From Roseovarius sp. A-2 (GTDB lineage Bacteria; Pseudomonadota; Alphaproteobacteria; Rhodobacterales; Rhodobacteraceae): a stretch of 64,000 nt of DNA. A program made the translations under genes and the position numbers. Below, piece by piece: positions 27,757-37,648 of this stretch. The notes under the pieces were generated by a model that was given only the letters and a program-made list of their open reading frames with translations, was not told where the DNA came from and did not search any database. The DNA lies in the NCBI RefSeq assembly GCF_002072155.1, contig NZ_BDIY01000016.1, positions 28,681-92,680 of the forward strand, read 5' to 3'. Position 1 is the stretch's first letter; the number at the start of each line of letters is the position of its first letter.

Positions 27757-28430
27757 GCCTGACCGACGCATTGCGCGCCATGCTGCCACCCGGCACAGCA
27801 CTCGGGCAGGCCGATCCGACCGCCCCCCCGATCGACCTCATGCCCGAGGAACAGGCGACGATGATCCGCGCCATTCCCGCCCGGATGCGTGAATTCGCCG
27901 CCGGACGCCGCGCCGCGCGCGCGGCCATGACCTCGCTTGACCTACCTTCCGCACCGATCCCGCAAGGCCCCGACCGCGCCCCGATCTGGCCGGAAGACCT
28001 AACCGGCACGATCAGCCACGGCGCGGGTGTATGTTTTGCCGTCGTCGCGCGCAGGAGCGATCTTGCCGGGGTCGGCCTCGATCTCGAACCGGCCTCACCC
28101 TTACCCGCGGATCTGATAGATACGGTCTGCACCCCGCAAGAGCACGCGCGCCATACCTCGCCCCTCGCCGCGCGACTGATTTTCTGCGCCAAGGAGGCCA
28201 CCTACAAGGCGCAATATGCCCGGAGCGGTGCTCTGCTCGAATTTCAAGATCTGACGATCACGCTCACGGCCGACGCGACCGGGTTCACCGCCATGCTGAC
28301 ACGCCATTGCCCGCCATTCCCCCGACGCACCGCATTTTCCGGGCATCTCGTGATCGCGGACGGGATCGTTGCCGCGCTTGTGACCCTGCCCAACCAAATC
28401 AACACAGTGTTTCCGGATCGCGGTCATTAA
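27753..28430 (+). CDS. 4'-phosphopantetheinyl transferase (Sfp/EntD type)
   Basis: 225 residues. Transfers the phosphopantetheine arm of coenzyme A to carrier-protein serines. Motifs: 'GTISHGAGVCFAVVA', Mg-binding 'GVGLDLEPA' (G-x-D-x-E) and 'FCAKEATYKAQY' (K-E-x-x-x-K). The spacing from 'ISH' onwards is EntD-like. It overlaps the NRPS stop by 4 bp, so it is made with the two megasynthases whose carriers (PKS Ser1790, NRPS Ser1419) are its obvious substrates. The 183 bp that follow (28431-28613) hold no gene; they contain a small hairpin GCGGG-aata-CCCGC (28525-28538) and are the likely wzz promoter. Confidence 0.92.
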   Translation: MSLTDALRAMLPPGTALGQADPTAPPIDLMPEEQATMIRAIPARMREFAAGRRAARAAMTSLDLPSAPIPQGPDRAPIWPEDLTGTISHGAGVCFAVVARRSDLAGVGLDLEPASPLPADLIDTVCTPQEHARHTSPLAARLIFCAKEATYKAQYARSGALLEFQDLTITLTADATGFTAMLTRHCPPFPRRTAFSGHLVIADGIVAALVTLPNQINTVFPDRGH

Positions 28431-28613
28431 ACTGTGGCGCAAATGTGGCCGGAACGTTAGATTGGGGCGAAATCAAGACGTAATTCTGTCAGGACCGTTT
28501 GGGGGCATTCGGTCGGCGGGGCGTGCGGGAATACCCGCCGGATCTGTCGGCATGGTTTGGCCCCTGATCGGCATTTCGTCGACGTGATGCAACGCGACGC
28601 TGATAGGTAGATC

Positions 28614-29915
28614 ATGAGTTCAATCAAATCCCTGCCCGATGTGATGCGGATGCTGCGGCGCAGGCTGTGGCTGATCATCCTGGTCGCGCTGATCGGCTCG
28701 GTTGTTTCGGTGATCGTCGCGCTCAACCAGCCCAAGGCCTACGAGGCAACGGCGGTCATCCAGATCGAGACCCCGCAGGTCGACCGTGACGGCCGCAGTC
28801 AGATCATCGGCAGCGATGCGCGCCACCGCGTGCAACTGATCGAGCAGCGGCTGATGTCGCGCGATCACCTGATCAAGATCATCGACCGTCACGAGCTGTT
28901 TGCCGATGCCACTGCGATGCCGATGGGCGAGAAGATATACCAGTTGCGGATCTCGGCCCGGATCACACCGATCACCGTCAGCGTGCCTGCCGCGGGTCCC
29001 GCCGCCAGCATCCCTTCGGGGCTTAGCATCACGGTAAAGCTGGGCGACCCGCAGAAGGCCGCCAATGTCGCCAATGACTTTGTCGATACGGTGATCGCCC
29101 AGAACCGAGAGCGCCGCATGCAAACCGTGCGCGAGACGCTGGATTTCTACAACGCCGAAGAAGCCCGCGTCGAGGCGCGCATCGTAGCGTTGGAAGAGGA
29201 GATCGCAGAGTTCAAGCGCGCCAATGCCGACGCCCTGCCCGCCAATATGGGGCCGATGCGCGACCAACTCGGGACATTGCAGGAAGCGCTCTTGAACATC
29301 GAGCAGCAGATCATCACGCTGGAAACCGAAAGCGTCCGGCAACGGCAGGAAGTTTTCGATCGCCAGATCGGGCAATTGACCGAACAACGCGACCTCGTCG
29401 CGCGCCGCATCGCCGAAATAGAGACGGCCATCGAGGCGACGCCGAGCGTCGAGCGCGAATTGGCCGCGTTGAACCGCGCGCTTGGACAATTGCAGGAACA
29501 GCTTGACACGATCATTCGCAACCGGGTCGAGGCCGAAATCGCCAGCGTTCTCGAAAGCCGTCAGCAACAGGAACGGTTCGAAATCCTAGAGACCGCCATT
29601 CCACCCGAGTTCCCGGTATCTACGAGCCGCAAGAAACTCGCGCTTGCGGGCGGAATCGCCAGCCTCATGCTGGGGCTCATACTGGCGCTTGTCTGGGAAA
29701 TCATGAACCCGGTGCTGCGCACTTCCGCGCAGGTCAGGGAGGAGCTTGACATCACCCCGGTCGTCTCGATCCCAGTCGTGCCGGTGCGCGGCGAATTGCG
29801 CGCGCGCCTGCTGAAACGGCTCGGTGCGCTGGTTCTGATCGTGCTGATCCTGCCGGTCCTGATTCGCCTCGTTCAGGAAAGGCTGATGCCGCTGCGCCAG
29901 CTTGGCGGCAACTGA
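28614..29915 (+). CDS. Wzz-type chain-length determinant / polysaccharide co-polymerase
   Basis: 433 residues. N-terminal transmembrane helix ('LWLIILVALIGSVVSVIVAL', ~18-37), a Wzz domain with 'YEATAVIQIETPQ', a long periplasmic coiled coil rich in Glu/Gln/Arg (~170-320), and a second membrane helix ('LALAGGIASLMLGLILALVW') followed by a third hydrophobic segment near the C-terminus ('ALVLIVLILPVLIRL'). Such proteins set polymer length in Wzy-dependent systems. It ends 6 bp from the end of the BY-kinase gene, which runs the other way; in most loci the two partners are codirectional. Confidence 0.85.
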   Translation: MSSIKSLPDVMRMLRRRLWLIILVALIGSVVSVIVALNQPKAYEATAVIQIETPQVDRDGRSQIIGSDARHRVQLIEQRLMSRDHLIKIIDRHELFADATAMPMGEKIYQLRISARITPITVSVPAAGPAASIPSGLSITVKLGDPQKAANVANDFVDTVIAQNRERRMQTVRETLDFYNAEEARVEARIVALEEEIAEFKRANADALPANMGPMRDQLGTLQEALLNIEQQIITLETESVRQRQEVFDRQIGQLTEQRDLVARRIAEIETAIEATPSVERELAALNRALGQLQEQLDTIIRNRVEAEIASVLESRQQQERFEILETAIPPEFPVSTSRKKLALAGGIASLMLGLILALVWEIMNPVLRTSAQVREELDITPVVSIPVVPVRGELRARLLKRLGALVLIVLILPVLIRLVQERLMPLRQLGGN

Positions 29916-29921
29916 GCCGGG

Positions 29922-30938
<1,017 letters not shown>

Positions 30939-31100
30939 GGACACCCCCCCATGCGCGACCGCGCGCCGGGGCGCGTGCCATGCATCATCAAGAGGCGAGC
31001 CAGTGCTGCCATATCCGGGGTCTCCTGCCAGTTGCGCCCGGTATGCCGCCAAATTCCGGCAACAATGCGACGGAAAATCACTGATTATATGCCCCGTGGC

Positions 31101-33209
31101 TCAGAACCCCAACAGGTTGGCCCGGTCCACCGCCTCTTGCAGAAACGCCTCGCGCTCCGCCACCGGGGCCCAGCCCAAAAGCGCCTTGGGCTTGGCATTG
31201 TCAAACCGCGCGTAATGCGCCCGTGATTTCCAGTCGCGCAGCGAGGCGCGGATCACGCCGGGCCGGCGCAGCGCATGGGTCTTGAGCACGGATTTCGCCG
31301 CATCCGACGCCCAGAGCGCCGTCAGGTTGCCCGAACTCACCCGCAGACGCGCCCCCAGCCGCAGGTGAATGGCGTTGAAATAGCTGCGCGCCGAGGGTTG
31401 CACATCGCCGATCAGATTGAAGGACTGCCCCACGGAAGCCGCACTCTCGCCCATCCGTATGAGCGCGTCCGAGACATCGCCGATCAGCACGAAGGGCAGC
31501 GGGTTGTCGCCCTCTCCCCAGAGCCGCACCGCCCCCGCCCCGTGCCAGCGCCCGATGCCCCAATGCTGCAACGGCCCGCCATGGCCCACGACGATGCCGG
31601 GCCGCGCGATGCTCAGCGGCAGGCCATGGTCGCGCCGCATTTCCCATAGCCGCCGCTCGCATTCCGCCTTGGACCGGGCATAGAGATTGCGGTCGCTCAT
31701 ATCGGGCGCAAAGGGTGTGGATTCGGTGATCACCGTCGCGGGATTCGACATGTCATAAGAGGCAATCGTGCCGGTGTAGACAAAGCGTTTGACGCCAGCC
31801 GCCAGCGCCGCCCGCGCAATGCGGTCCGAGACGCCGATATCGTTCTCCAGACAGTCCTGCCACGAGGTGCCAAGCGCGCGGGCGAGGTTATAGACCACCT
31901 CGACCCCCTCCATCGCGCAGGTGAGGCCACCTTCGTCGCGCAAGGAGACGGCGCAGGTCTCGACCCGCTCGGGCAGATCATCGAACGGCCCATGCGCCCC
32001 CCGCGACAGCACCCGCACATCATGGCCCTGCGCCACCAGCGCGCGCGTCAGGTCGCGGCCCAGAAACCCGGTACCGCCGATCACCAGCGCCGTGGGCTTC
32101 GGCTTGCGGCGCGGCTTGGGGCGGCGCAGGATCTCGCGCCCCTGATCCGGCATCAGCGCAATGGTGGCGTCAATCGCGCGCATCACACCCTCGGCCGCCG
32201 CGCCGTCAAAGCGTGAATCGAGGGGTCGACCCTCCCGGATCGCACCATAGAACTCCTCGAACAGACCCATGAACCCTAGCGCATAAGGCGACTTGCGGTT
32301 CAGCGATCCGACCTGCCGCACAGCATTGGCCACGCCTTCACGCAGATGCCCCCAAACCCCGCCCATCTGCCGCAGGAACGGGTTGAGCACCAGATCGGCA
32401 GTGTTCTCACGCTCCACCACCAGCACATCCGCCGCGTAATCCAGCCGCGCCAACCCCGAGGAGCCGCGCAGGGTGAGCGAGCGATCGTCAATGCTCTCGA
32501 CCAGTTGCAGGTTGATCGCCAGATCAACCTCCCCCGCCTCTGCCGTGATCCGCCAACTCTGCGGGCGGGTGCCCGCGCCGGGCAGCTGCACGGGCTTCGA
32601 TAGGTGCAGGCCCGTCACCGTCACGGGGCCAAAGAGATCGTGCGCGAAGGCAAAGAGATGCGGCCCCAGCTCGCGCAGAAGGTTCCCCGGCTCACGCAGC
32701 ATCCACAACCCGAACGGTCCAGAGCGCAGCGGCCCCAGCGGAAAGGCCCAAGCGATCTCGGCGCTCGACACCCGGCCCAGATCGCCCGCCGCAACCTGCG
32801 CCTTGAGGCGCTGATAGGCGGGCAGCCCGAGGAAATTATGCCCGGCGGCAAGGTGACGTCCGGCGGCGCGCGCCGCCTCGGTCAGGCTGGCCGCCTCTTT
32901 CCCCGAGAGCGTCACCGGCTTTTCCACCAGCACATGCAGCCCGGCACCGAGGCATTTGCGCGCCAGTGCGGCGTGACTGTCGGGCGGCGTCAGGATATGC
33001 ACCGCCTCGACCGCGCCGCTTGCAATCATTTCGTCGAGCGACGTAAAGGCTCGCGCCCCATGCGCGCCCGCCAGCCCCTCGGCCGCCGAGGCCGACAGAT
33101 CACAGACCGCCGCCAGCCGAGCCCCGGGCGTCAGCCGCAGCGCCGCCGCGTGCCAGCCCGCGATATAGCCCGCGCCGACAAGCCCCACATTGATCGTCTT
33201 ATCCGTCAT
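31101..33209 (-). CDS. Gfo/Idh/MocA oxidoreductase fused to NAD-dependent epimerase
   Basis: 702 residues from ATG 33209. Part 1 (~1-345): Gfo/Idh/MocA sugar dehydrogenase with 'NVGLVGAGYIAGWHAAAL', 'VHILTPPDSHAAL' and the catalytic 'VLVEKPVTLSG' (E-K-P). Part 2 (~355-702): extended SDR with 'ALVIGGTGFLGRDL', 'VVYNLARALG', 'FVYTGTIASYD', catalytic 'YARSK' and 'LSIARPGIVVGHGG'. Both are common separately in polysaccharide loci, making or modifying nucleotide sugars; one chain suggests channelling of a keto-sugar. It is the last gene of the operon running from 37458, 10 bp after the GT2 stop. A stop between the halves is absent, so the fusion is real in this sequence. Confidence 0.88.
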   Translation of the reverse strand: MTDKTINVGLVGAGYIAGWHAAALRLTPGARLAAVCDLSASAAEGLAGAHGARAFTSLDEMIASGAVEAVHILTPPDSHAALARKCLGAGLHVLVEKPVTLSGKEAASLTEAARAAGRHLAAGHNFLGLPAYQRLKAQVAAGDLGRVSSAEIAWAFPLGPLRSGPFGLWMLREPGNLLRELGPHLFAFAHDLFGPVTVTGLHLSKPVQLPGAGTRPQSWRITAEAGEVDLAINLQLVESIDDRSLTLRGSSGLARLDYAADVLVVERENTADLVLNPFLRQMGGVWGHLREGVANAVRQVGSLNRKSPYALGFMGLFEEFYGAIREGRPLDSRFDGAAAEGVMRAIDATIALMPDQGREILRRPKPRRKPKPTALVIGGTGFLGRDLTRALVAQGHDVRVLSRGAHGPFDDLPERVETCAVSLRDEGGLTCAMEGVEVVYNLARALGTSWQDCLENDIGVSDRIARAALAAGVKRFVYTGTIASYDMSNPATVITESTPFAPDMSDRNLYARSKAECERRLWEMRRDHGLPLSIARPGIVVGHGGPLQHWGIGRWHGAGAVRLWGEGDNPLPFVLIGDVSDALIRMGESAASVGQSFNLIGDVQPSARSYFNAIHLRLGARLRVSSGNLTALWASDAAKSVLKTHALRRPGVIRASLRDWKSRAHYARFDNAKPKALLGWAPVAEREAFLQEAVDRANLLGF

Positions 33210-33219
33210 AAGAAACCGC

Positions 33220-34173
33220 TCACTTGTATTCGATGATCCGCATCGCCGCCCCGCGCCGCTTGCGCGCATAATAGGTCAACATGCCGATCAGGTTGGGAAA
33301 TTTCGACAGCGCCAAGAACACCGCATGATGCAGCGCGGTGCCGGTCGCCAGCCCCGCGCCGCGCAGCCCCTGCACCGTCTTGGTATACGACAAGAGATAA
33401 GCCGCGAGGACCAGCACCAGCAGCGGTCCCCAGACCAGCCCGGCCAATGCCAGCACCGGCAACCCGAGACCATAAATCCAGACCCGCGTCCGTTCACGCG
33501 TGAAATAGCCCGGCTGCAGGTCGCCCACCTGCGCAAAGCCATGCCCCGAACGCACCGCGCGCCGCCACCACTGGCCAAAGCGCGTCATCGCGGCATCGTG
33601 CCGGGTCATCGGCAGGGGCAGACGCCGCAGCCCCCATCCCGCCTTGCGCAGCCTTTGGCAAAACTCGTCATCCTCGGCCGCGATCACCTGCGCGTCAAAT
33701 CCCCCGGCTTCGATATAGGCCGCACTGCGCACCATCATGTCACCACCACAGGCCGTGATCCTGCCCGCCGGGCGATGCCATTCGTGATCGCAAAGCGCGT
33801 TGTAGACCGAGGCGTCAGGGGCCATCTCCGACCGCCAGCCGGTGACGAGCCCAAGGTCCGGGTCGTCCTGCAAAGCCGCAAACCCCGCCTCGATCCAGCC
33901 CGGCACCACGGTGCAATCACCGTCGATGAATTGCACCACTTCGGGCGGCATCGGCCCAAGCGCCTCGAACCCCGCATGGCGCGCCCGCGCGGCGGTAAAG
34001 GGCGCGGCGGGGTCCAGGTCTACCACCTGCGCGCCCGCTGCCCGCGCCGCCGCCACGCTGTGATCGGTAGAGCCGCTATCGACATAAACCACGCGCCGTC
34101 CGTCGAGCGAGGCCAGCGACGCCACGAGCCGCGCCCCCTCATTGCGGCCGATCAGCACCACGGCGAGGGTCAT
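33220..34173 (-). CDS. Membrane-associated family 2 glycosyltransferase
   Basis: 317 residues. GT-A domain (~1-225): 'AVVLIGRNEGARL', 'VVYVDSGSTDHSV', 'FIDGDCTVVPGWIEAG', 'CGGDMMVRSAAYIEAGGFD', 'AAEDDEFCQRLRKAGW'. C-terminal ~90 residues carry two to three hydrophobic helices ('VWIYGLGLPVLALAGLVWGP', 'LLVLVLAAYLLSY'). The enzyme therefore probably works at the inner-membrane face on a lipid-linked acceptor. Its start overlaps the GT4 stop by 4 bp. Specificity unknown. Confidence 0.83.
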   Translation of the reverse strand: MTLAVVLIGRNEGARLVASLASLDGRRVVYVDSGSTDHSVAAARAAGAQVVDLDPAAPFTAARARHAGFEALGPMPPEVVQFIDGDCTVVPGWIEAGFAALQDDPDLGLVTGWRSEMAPDASVYNALCDHEWHRPAGRITACGGDMMVRSAAYIEAGGFDAQVIAAEDDEFCQRLRKAGWGLRRLPLPMTRHDAAMTRFGQWWRRAVRSGHGFAQVGDLQPGYFTRERTRVWIYGLGLPVLALAGLVWGPLLVLVLAAYLLSYTKTVQGLRGAGLATGTALHHAVFLALSKFPNLIGMLTYYARKRRGAAMRIIEYK

Positions 34174-35411
34174 GCGCGCCTCTCCGGTCTGAGGGTTTCG
34201 GGCGGCGTGCCGGTCGCATAGCCCTCAAAAAGCCGCGCCAGCCATGCCGCCTCGCTGTCGGAGGCGAACTCTTCGACCACCCGCGCGCGCCCGGCCTCGC
34301 CCATGCGACGGCGCAGCGCCGGATCGCCCAGCACCCGCGTCAGCGCCGCGCGCAGCGCCACCGCGTCACCGGGCGACACCAAGAGCCCGCTTTCCCCGTC
34401 CTCGACCAGTTCCGCCACGCCCGCGATGCGCGTCGTCACCACCGGCACGCGGGCGGCCAATGCCTCCATCAGCACCACAGGCAGCCCTTCGGCGAAACTT
34501 GGCAGGACCAGCGCGGTCGCCTCGTGAAGCAATGCCGCCACCTCGTCTTGCGATTTGTAGCCGACGAAGTCCACATGATCCCCAAGGCCCTGCGCCCGTG
34601 CCTGCAAACATTCACACTCCGGCCCGTCGCCGACCAGCGTCAGGCGCAAATCCGGATGATCCGCGATCAGTTCCTGCATGGCCTCCAGCAGCACCGGCAC
34701 ACCCTTGACCGCCGCCATCCGCCCGACGAAGAGAAGATGCGCGGGCGCGTCCGGCGCAGGCCCGTCATAGCGCGCGGGGTCAACCCCGCAGTGCACGATA
34801 TGCAGCTTGCTCCAATGCTCAGGGCTTGAAAACGCCATCGCCTGCGAGCGGGCAAAATGGCTGATGCAGGCCACAAACCGCGCCCGCGCGATCTTTTCAT
34901 CCAGCCGCCAGCGATAGGAGTCAAAGAAAATATCCGGCCCGTGCAGGGTGAAACTGTAGGGAATGCCCGACATTTCCGAGGCCAGCATCGCGACCGTGCA
35001 ACTCGACTTGGCGATGTGGTTATGCAGATGCGTCAGGCCCCGCGCGCGCAAATGCTGTGCCAGCACGGCGGCCTCGGCGAGGTAGATGAATTGATAGAGC
35101 GTCGGCTTGATGCCGCCCGGGCGTGTCCGCCACGCCAGCCGCAGCGCCCGCAGCCAGGCGACCGGCCTGCGCCATGCCGCCAGATGCGCCGCGATCAGGC
35201 CGCGTGGCGAGAGGGACGCCTCCAGCACATGAAACGTGCCCGCTGCCTCTGTCCGCTGCTCTGGTCCGGTGTGATGATCCGTCCCGGTGCGGCGCATCGA
35301 ACAGGTCTCGACCGTCAGGCCGCGCGCGCGCAGCGCCGCCACCTCGCGTTGGATGAACGTGTCGGTCGCGCGCGGATACTCGCCTGTCAGATAGGCGATG
35401 CGCGGGCTCAT
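34170..35411 (-). CDS. Family 4 glycosyltransferase
   Basis: 413-residue GT-B enzyme. 'RIAYLTGEYPRATDTFIQRE' at the N-terminus, 'HNHIAKSSCTVAMLASEMSG', 'FTLHGPDIFF', then the donor domain 'LLFVGRMAAVKGVPVLLEAM', 'LTLVGDGPECECL', 'FAEGLPVVLMEALAARVPVV' (E-x7-E type) and 'SGLLVSPGDAVALRAAL'. It is close in build to the GT4 at 12129-13352 but not a copy. ATG overlaps the epimerase stop by 4 bp. Confidence 0.85.
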   Translation of the reverse strand: MSPRIAYLTGEYPRATDTFIQREVAALRARGLTVETCSMRRTGTDHHTGPEQRTEAAGTFHVLEASLSPRGLIAAHLAAWRRPVAWLRALRLAWRTRPGGIKPTLYQFIYLAEAAVLAQHLRARGLTHLHNHIAKSSCTVAMLASEMSGIPYSFTLHGPDIFFDSYRWRLDEKIARARFVACISHFARSQAMAFSSPEHWSKLHIVHCGVDPARYDGPAPDAPAHLLFVGRMAAVKGVPVLLEAMQELIADHPDLRLTLVGDGPECECLQARAQGLGDHVDFVGYKSQDEVAALLHEATALVLPSFAEGLPVVLMEALAARVPVVTTRIAGVAELVEDGESGLLVSPGDAVALRAALTRVLGDPALRRRMGEAGRARVVEEFASDSEAAWLARLFEGYATGTPPETLRPERRA

Positions 35412-36304
35412 CCCCCGCCCTCGGTCGCGCGATCAAGAGCCGTTTCGAAATCGTCCTGCGGTGTCCAGTCCAGCGCCACCTCCGCGGCCGCGATGTCATA
35501 GCGCAGGGGCCGCATCCGGGTGCGCAGGACCGCCGGGCGCAACAGCCCCGGCAGGTGCGCCCCAAAGGGCGAGAGCAGCCAGGTCAGCGGCATCAAAAGC
35601 CGCCAGTTGAGCGGCAGCACGTGGCGCGGCCAGCCCGTGCGCCGCAGCGCCGCGACATAGCGCGCCCGCGACGGCCGGTCCGTCCCAAGGATGTTGAGCG
35701 CGCGGCCCTCGCCCGTCACCTCGGCGGCCCGCACGAAGGCGCGGGCACAATCCGCAACCGAAACCACCGGCACTTCACCGCCACGCTCCATCAGGATCAG
35801 CGTGCCGCCAATACCATGCCCCAGATGCGCGGTCGTCATCCGTCCGGGGCCAAGGATCGCACCGGGGCGCAGGATGGTGTGACGCAACCCGCTCTCCCTC
35901 AACATATCCTCCTGCGCAAGCTTGGCGCGTGCATAGGCGTCACGGCGATTGGGGCGATCTTCCAGCGGGGTAGCCTCGGTCACGACACCCTTGGCATCCG
36001 CGCTGTAGACCGCGATGGAACTTGCCAGAACCAGACGCGGCGGCAGCGGCTGCGCCTGCATCGCCTCGAGCACCCCGCGCGTAGCCCCGATCGTGTCGCG
36101 GGCCTGCACGGACCAGTCCCCCGACAGCGACCCTGCCAGATGGATCACGCAATCCACCCCATCGAGCGCGGGCAATTTCCCCGAGGCGAGATCGAGATCG
36201 TCACGGGTCAGCGCGCGCACCTCGTGCCCGCGCGCCTCCGCCTCGTCCACGACCGCGCGGCCCAGAAAGCCGCCTGCCCCGGTGATCATCAGTGTCAGGC
36301 CCAT
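35408..36304 (-). CDS. NAD-dependent epimerase/dehydratase
   Basis: 298 residues, extended SDR. 'LMITGAGGFLGRAVVDEAEA' is the nucleotide-binding start, 'VIHLAGSLSGD' and 'LVLASSIAVYSA' follow, and the catalytic 'YARAK' is present. 'LRPGAILGPGRM' is the family's Pro-Gly strand. It should act on a nucleotide sugar in the polysaccharide pathway. ATG 36304 has GGAGG 7 nt upstream and overlaps the preceding Gfo/Idh gene by 10 bp, which fixes the start. The C-terminal ~90 residues ('WRLLMPLTWLLSPFG') are hydrophobic. Confidence 0.85.
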   Translation of the reverse strand: MGLTLMITGAGGFLGRAVVDEAEARGHEVRALTRDDLDLASGKLPALDGVDCVIHLAGSLSGDWSVQARDTIGATRGVLEAMQAQPLPPRLVLASSIAVYSADAKGVVTEATPLEDRPNRRDAYARAKLAQEDMLRESGLRHTILRPGAILGPGRMTTAHLGHGIGGTLILMERGGEVPVVSVADCARAFVRAAEVTGEGRALNILGTDRPSRARYVAALRRTGWPRHVLPLNWRLLMPLTWLLSPFGAHLPGLLRPAVLRTRMRPLRYDIAAAEVALDWTPQDDFETALDRATEGGG

Positions 36305-37458
36305 GATGCTGCCTCCATCGGTTCGCATGTGCTTTGCATGACTTGCGCCCCTGCATCGCAGCCCGCGTTCTGAATGGCCAGCGTCACCTCGGTCAGATGC
36401 AACGCCATGGCATTCGTCAGCCGACAAGCCCGCCCCTCGGCCAGCGCCGCCAGCATCTCAACCGGGCCAAGCGCGAAATTCATCGACGCCGCCCCCCACC
36501 GGCCCACCTTGGGATGCGAGGCCGCGCGCGCGCGCAAGCGACGGCCAAACGGGTGCTCCATCAAACGTCGCCGCAGGATCAGCCGCCGGTGAAACCGTAC
36601 GGCGGCAGCGTTATTCCAGGCCTCTTTCACCTGCAAGACGCCGGCATCTCCGATCACCCGGATACGGTGATCATGCGGTGCCGCTATGGAACAGGTCAAC
36701 CGCGCCACCGGGCCCTGCGCAAAAAACAGCGTCGCTACCGAGAAATCCGGCGTGCCTGACGCGCCGGGCTTGTCGGGCAGCACTTCGGCCGAGGCGGCGA
36801 CCACCCGCTCCACCGGGCCGAATATGGCGATGAGCCACGACAGGTAATAGCCCGCATGCTCCAGCGTGCAACCGACGCGAAACTCATCCGCATGCGGCCA
36901 GGGTGCGCCGCTCTCGCTCAGCCACTTTGCAAAGGGGGCCTGCGGGATGAAGCCGTCATCCAACTCCGCATAGACAAGGCGCGGCACGCCTGCCACGCCG
37001 CGCCGCACCGCCGAGAGCAGCACCTGCGCCGCCTCGCCCAGCACCGAACAGGGGGCCGAGACCAGCATCAAACCCCGCGCCGCCGCCAGATCGTGCAACG
37101 CGCGAGCCGACGCCATCTCCATCGCCAGCGGCTTTTCGCAATAGACGTGATGCCCGGCTTCCAGACAGGTGCGGTTGATCTCGTAATGCGCATCGGGATT
37201 GGTGAGGTTCAGCACGACATCGCCGGGCGCAAGCCTAGCCAGCAACGCCGCCAGACTGTTCTCGGCCTGCAGCCCCCAATGCGCCGCAAACGCCGCCTGC
37301 CGCGCCGAATCGCGATCATGCACCGCCACCACCGTCACCTCGGGATGCACGCCAAGGGAGCGCAGGTAGAGATCGGCCACGAATCCGCAGCCCACGAGCG
37401 CCACGCGCCCGCCACCGGCCTGATCGGCCGTCCGCTCTGCCCCGTTCGCCTGTCTCAT
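36295..37458 (-). CDS. Gfo/Idh/MocA family oxidoreductase
   Basis: 387 residues. N-terminal Rossmann domain 'RVALVGCGFVADLYLRSLG', 'DVVLNLTNPDAHYEI' and the 'HHVYCEKPLAMEM' E-K-P motif; C-terminal alpha/beta domain from about residue 145, with 'CTLEHAGYYLSWLIAIFGPV' where family enzymes carry the His used in catalysis. Likely oxidises a sugar or sugar-nucleotide hydroxyl with NAD(P). It is the first gene of the five-gene minus-strand operon. The 190 bp upstream (37459-37648) separate it from the divergent GT26 gene and hold no gene; TTGACA occurs at 37517-37522 on the plus strand. Confidence 0.85.
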   Translation of the reverse strand: MRQANGAERTADQAGGGRVALVGCGFVADLYLRSLGVHPEVTVVAVHDRDSARQAAFAAHWGLQAENSLAALLARLAPGDVVLNLTNPDAHYEINRTCLEAGHHVYCEKPLAMEMASARALHDLAAARGLMLVSAPCSVLGEAAQVLLSAVRRGVAGVPRLVYAELDDGFIPQAPFAKWLSESGAPWPHADEFRVGCTLEHAGYYLSWLIAIFGPVERVVAASAEVLPDKPGASGTPDFSVATLFFAQGPVARLTCSIAAPHDHRIRVIGDAGVLQVKEAWNNAAAVRFHRRLILRRRLMEHPFGRRLRARAASHPKVGRWGAASMNFALGPVEMLAALAEGRACRLTNAMALHLTEVTLAIQNAGCDAGAQVMQSTCEPMEAASWA

Positions 37459-37648
37459 GCATCCCCGCTACCCATGGAACGTGGCAAGATTCAGACCATT
37501 CCCGGGGGATTACAAGCCCTTGACACGGGGTGGTGCCGTCAGGGCACAGCCGCACAGGTGAAAATCCGGAAATCCCCGCGAATTCGCCGCACTCTGCCCG
37601 AGAGGATGTTATACCCGGAGCGGGACAGATGCCTCTAGGATAAATCAC

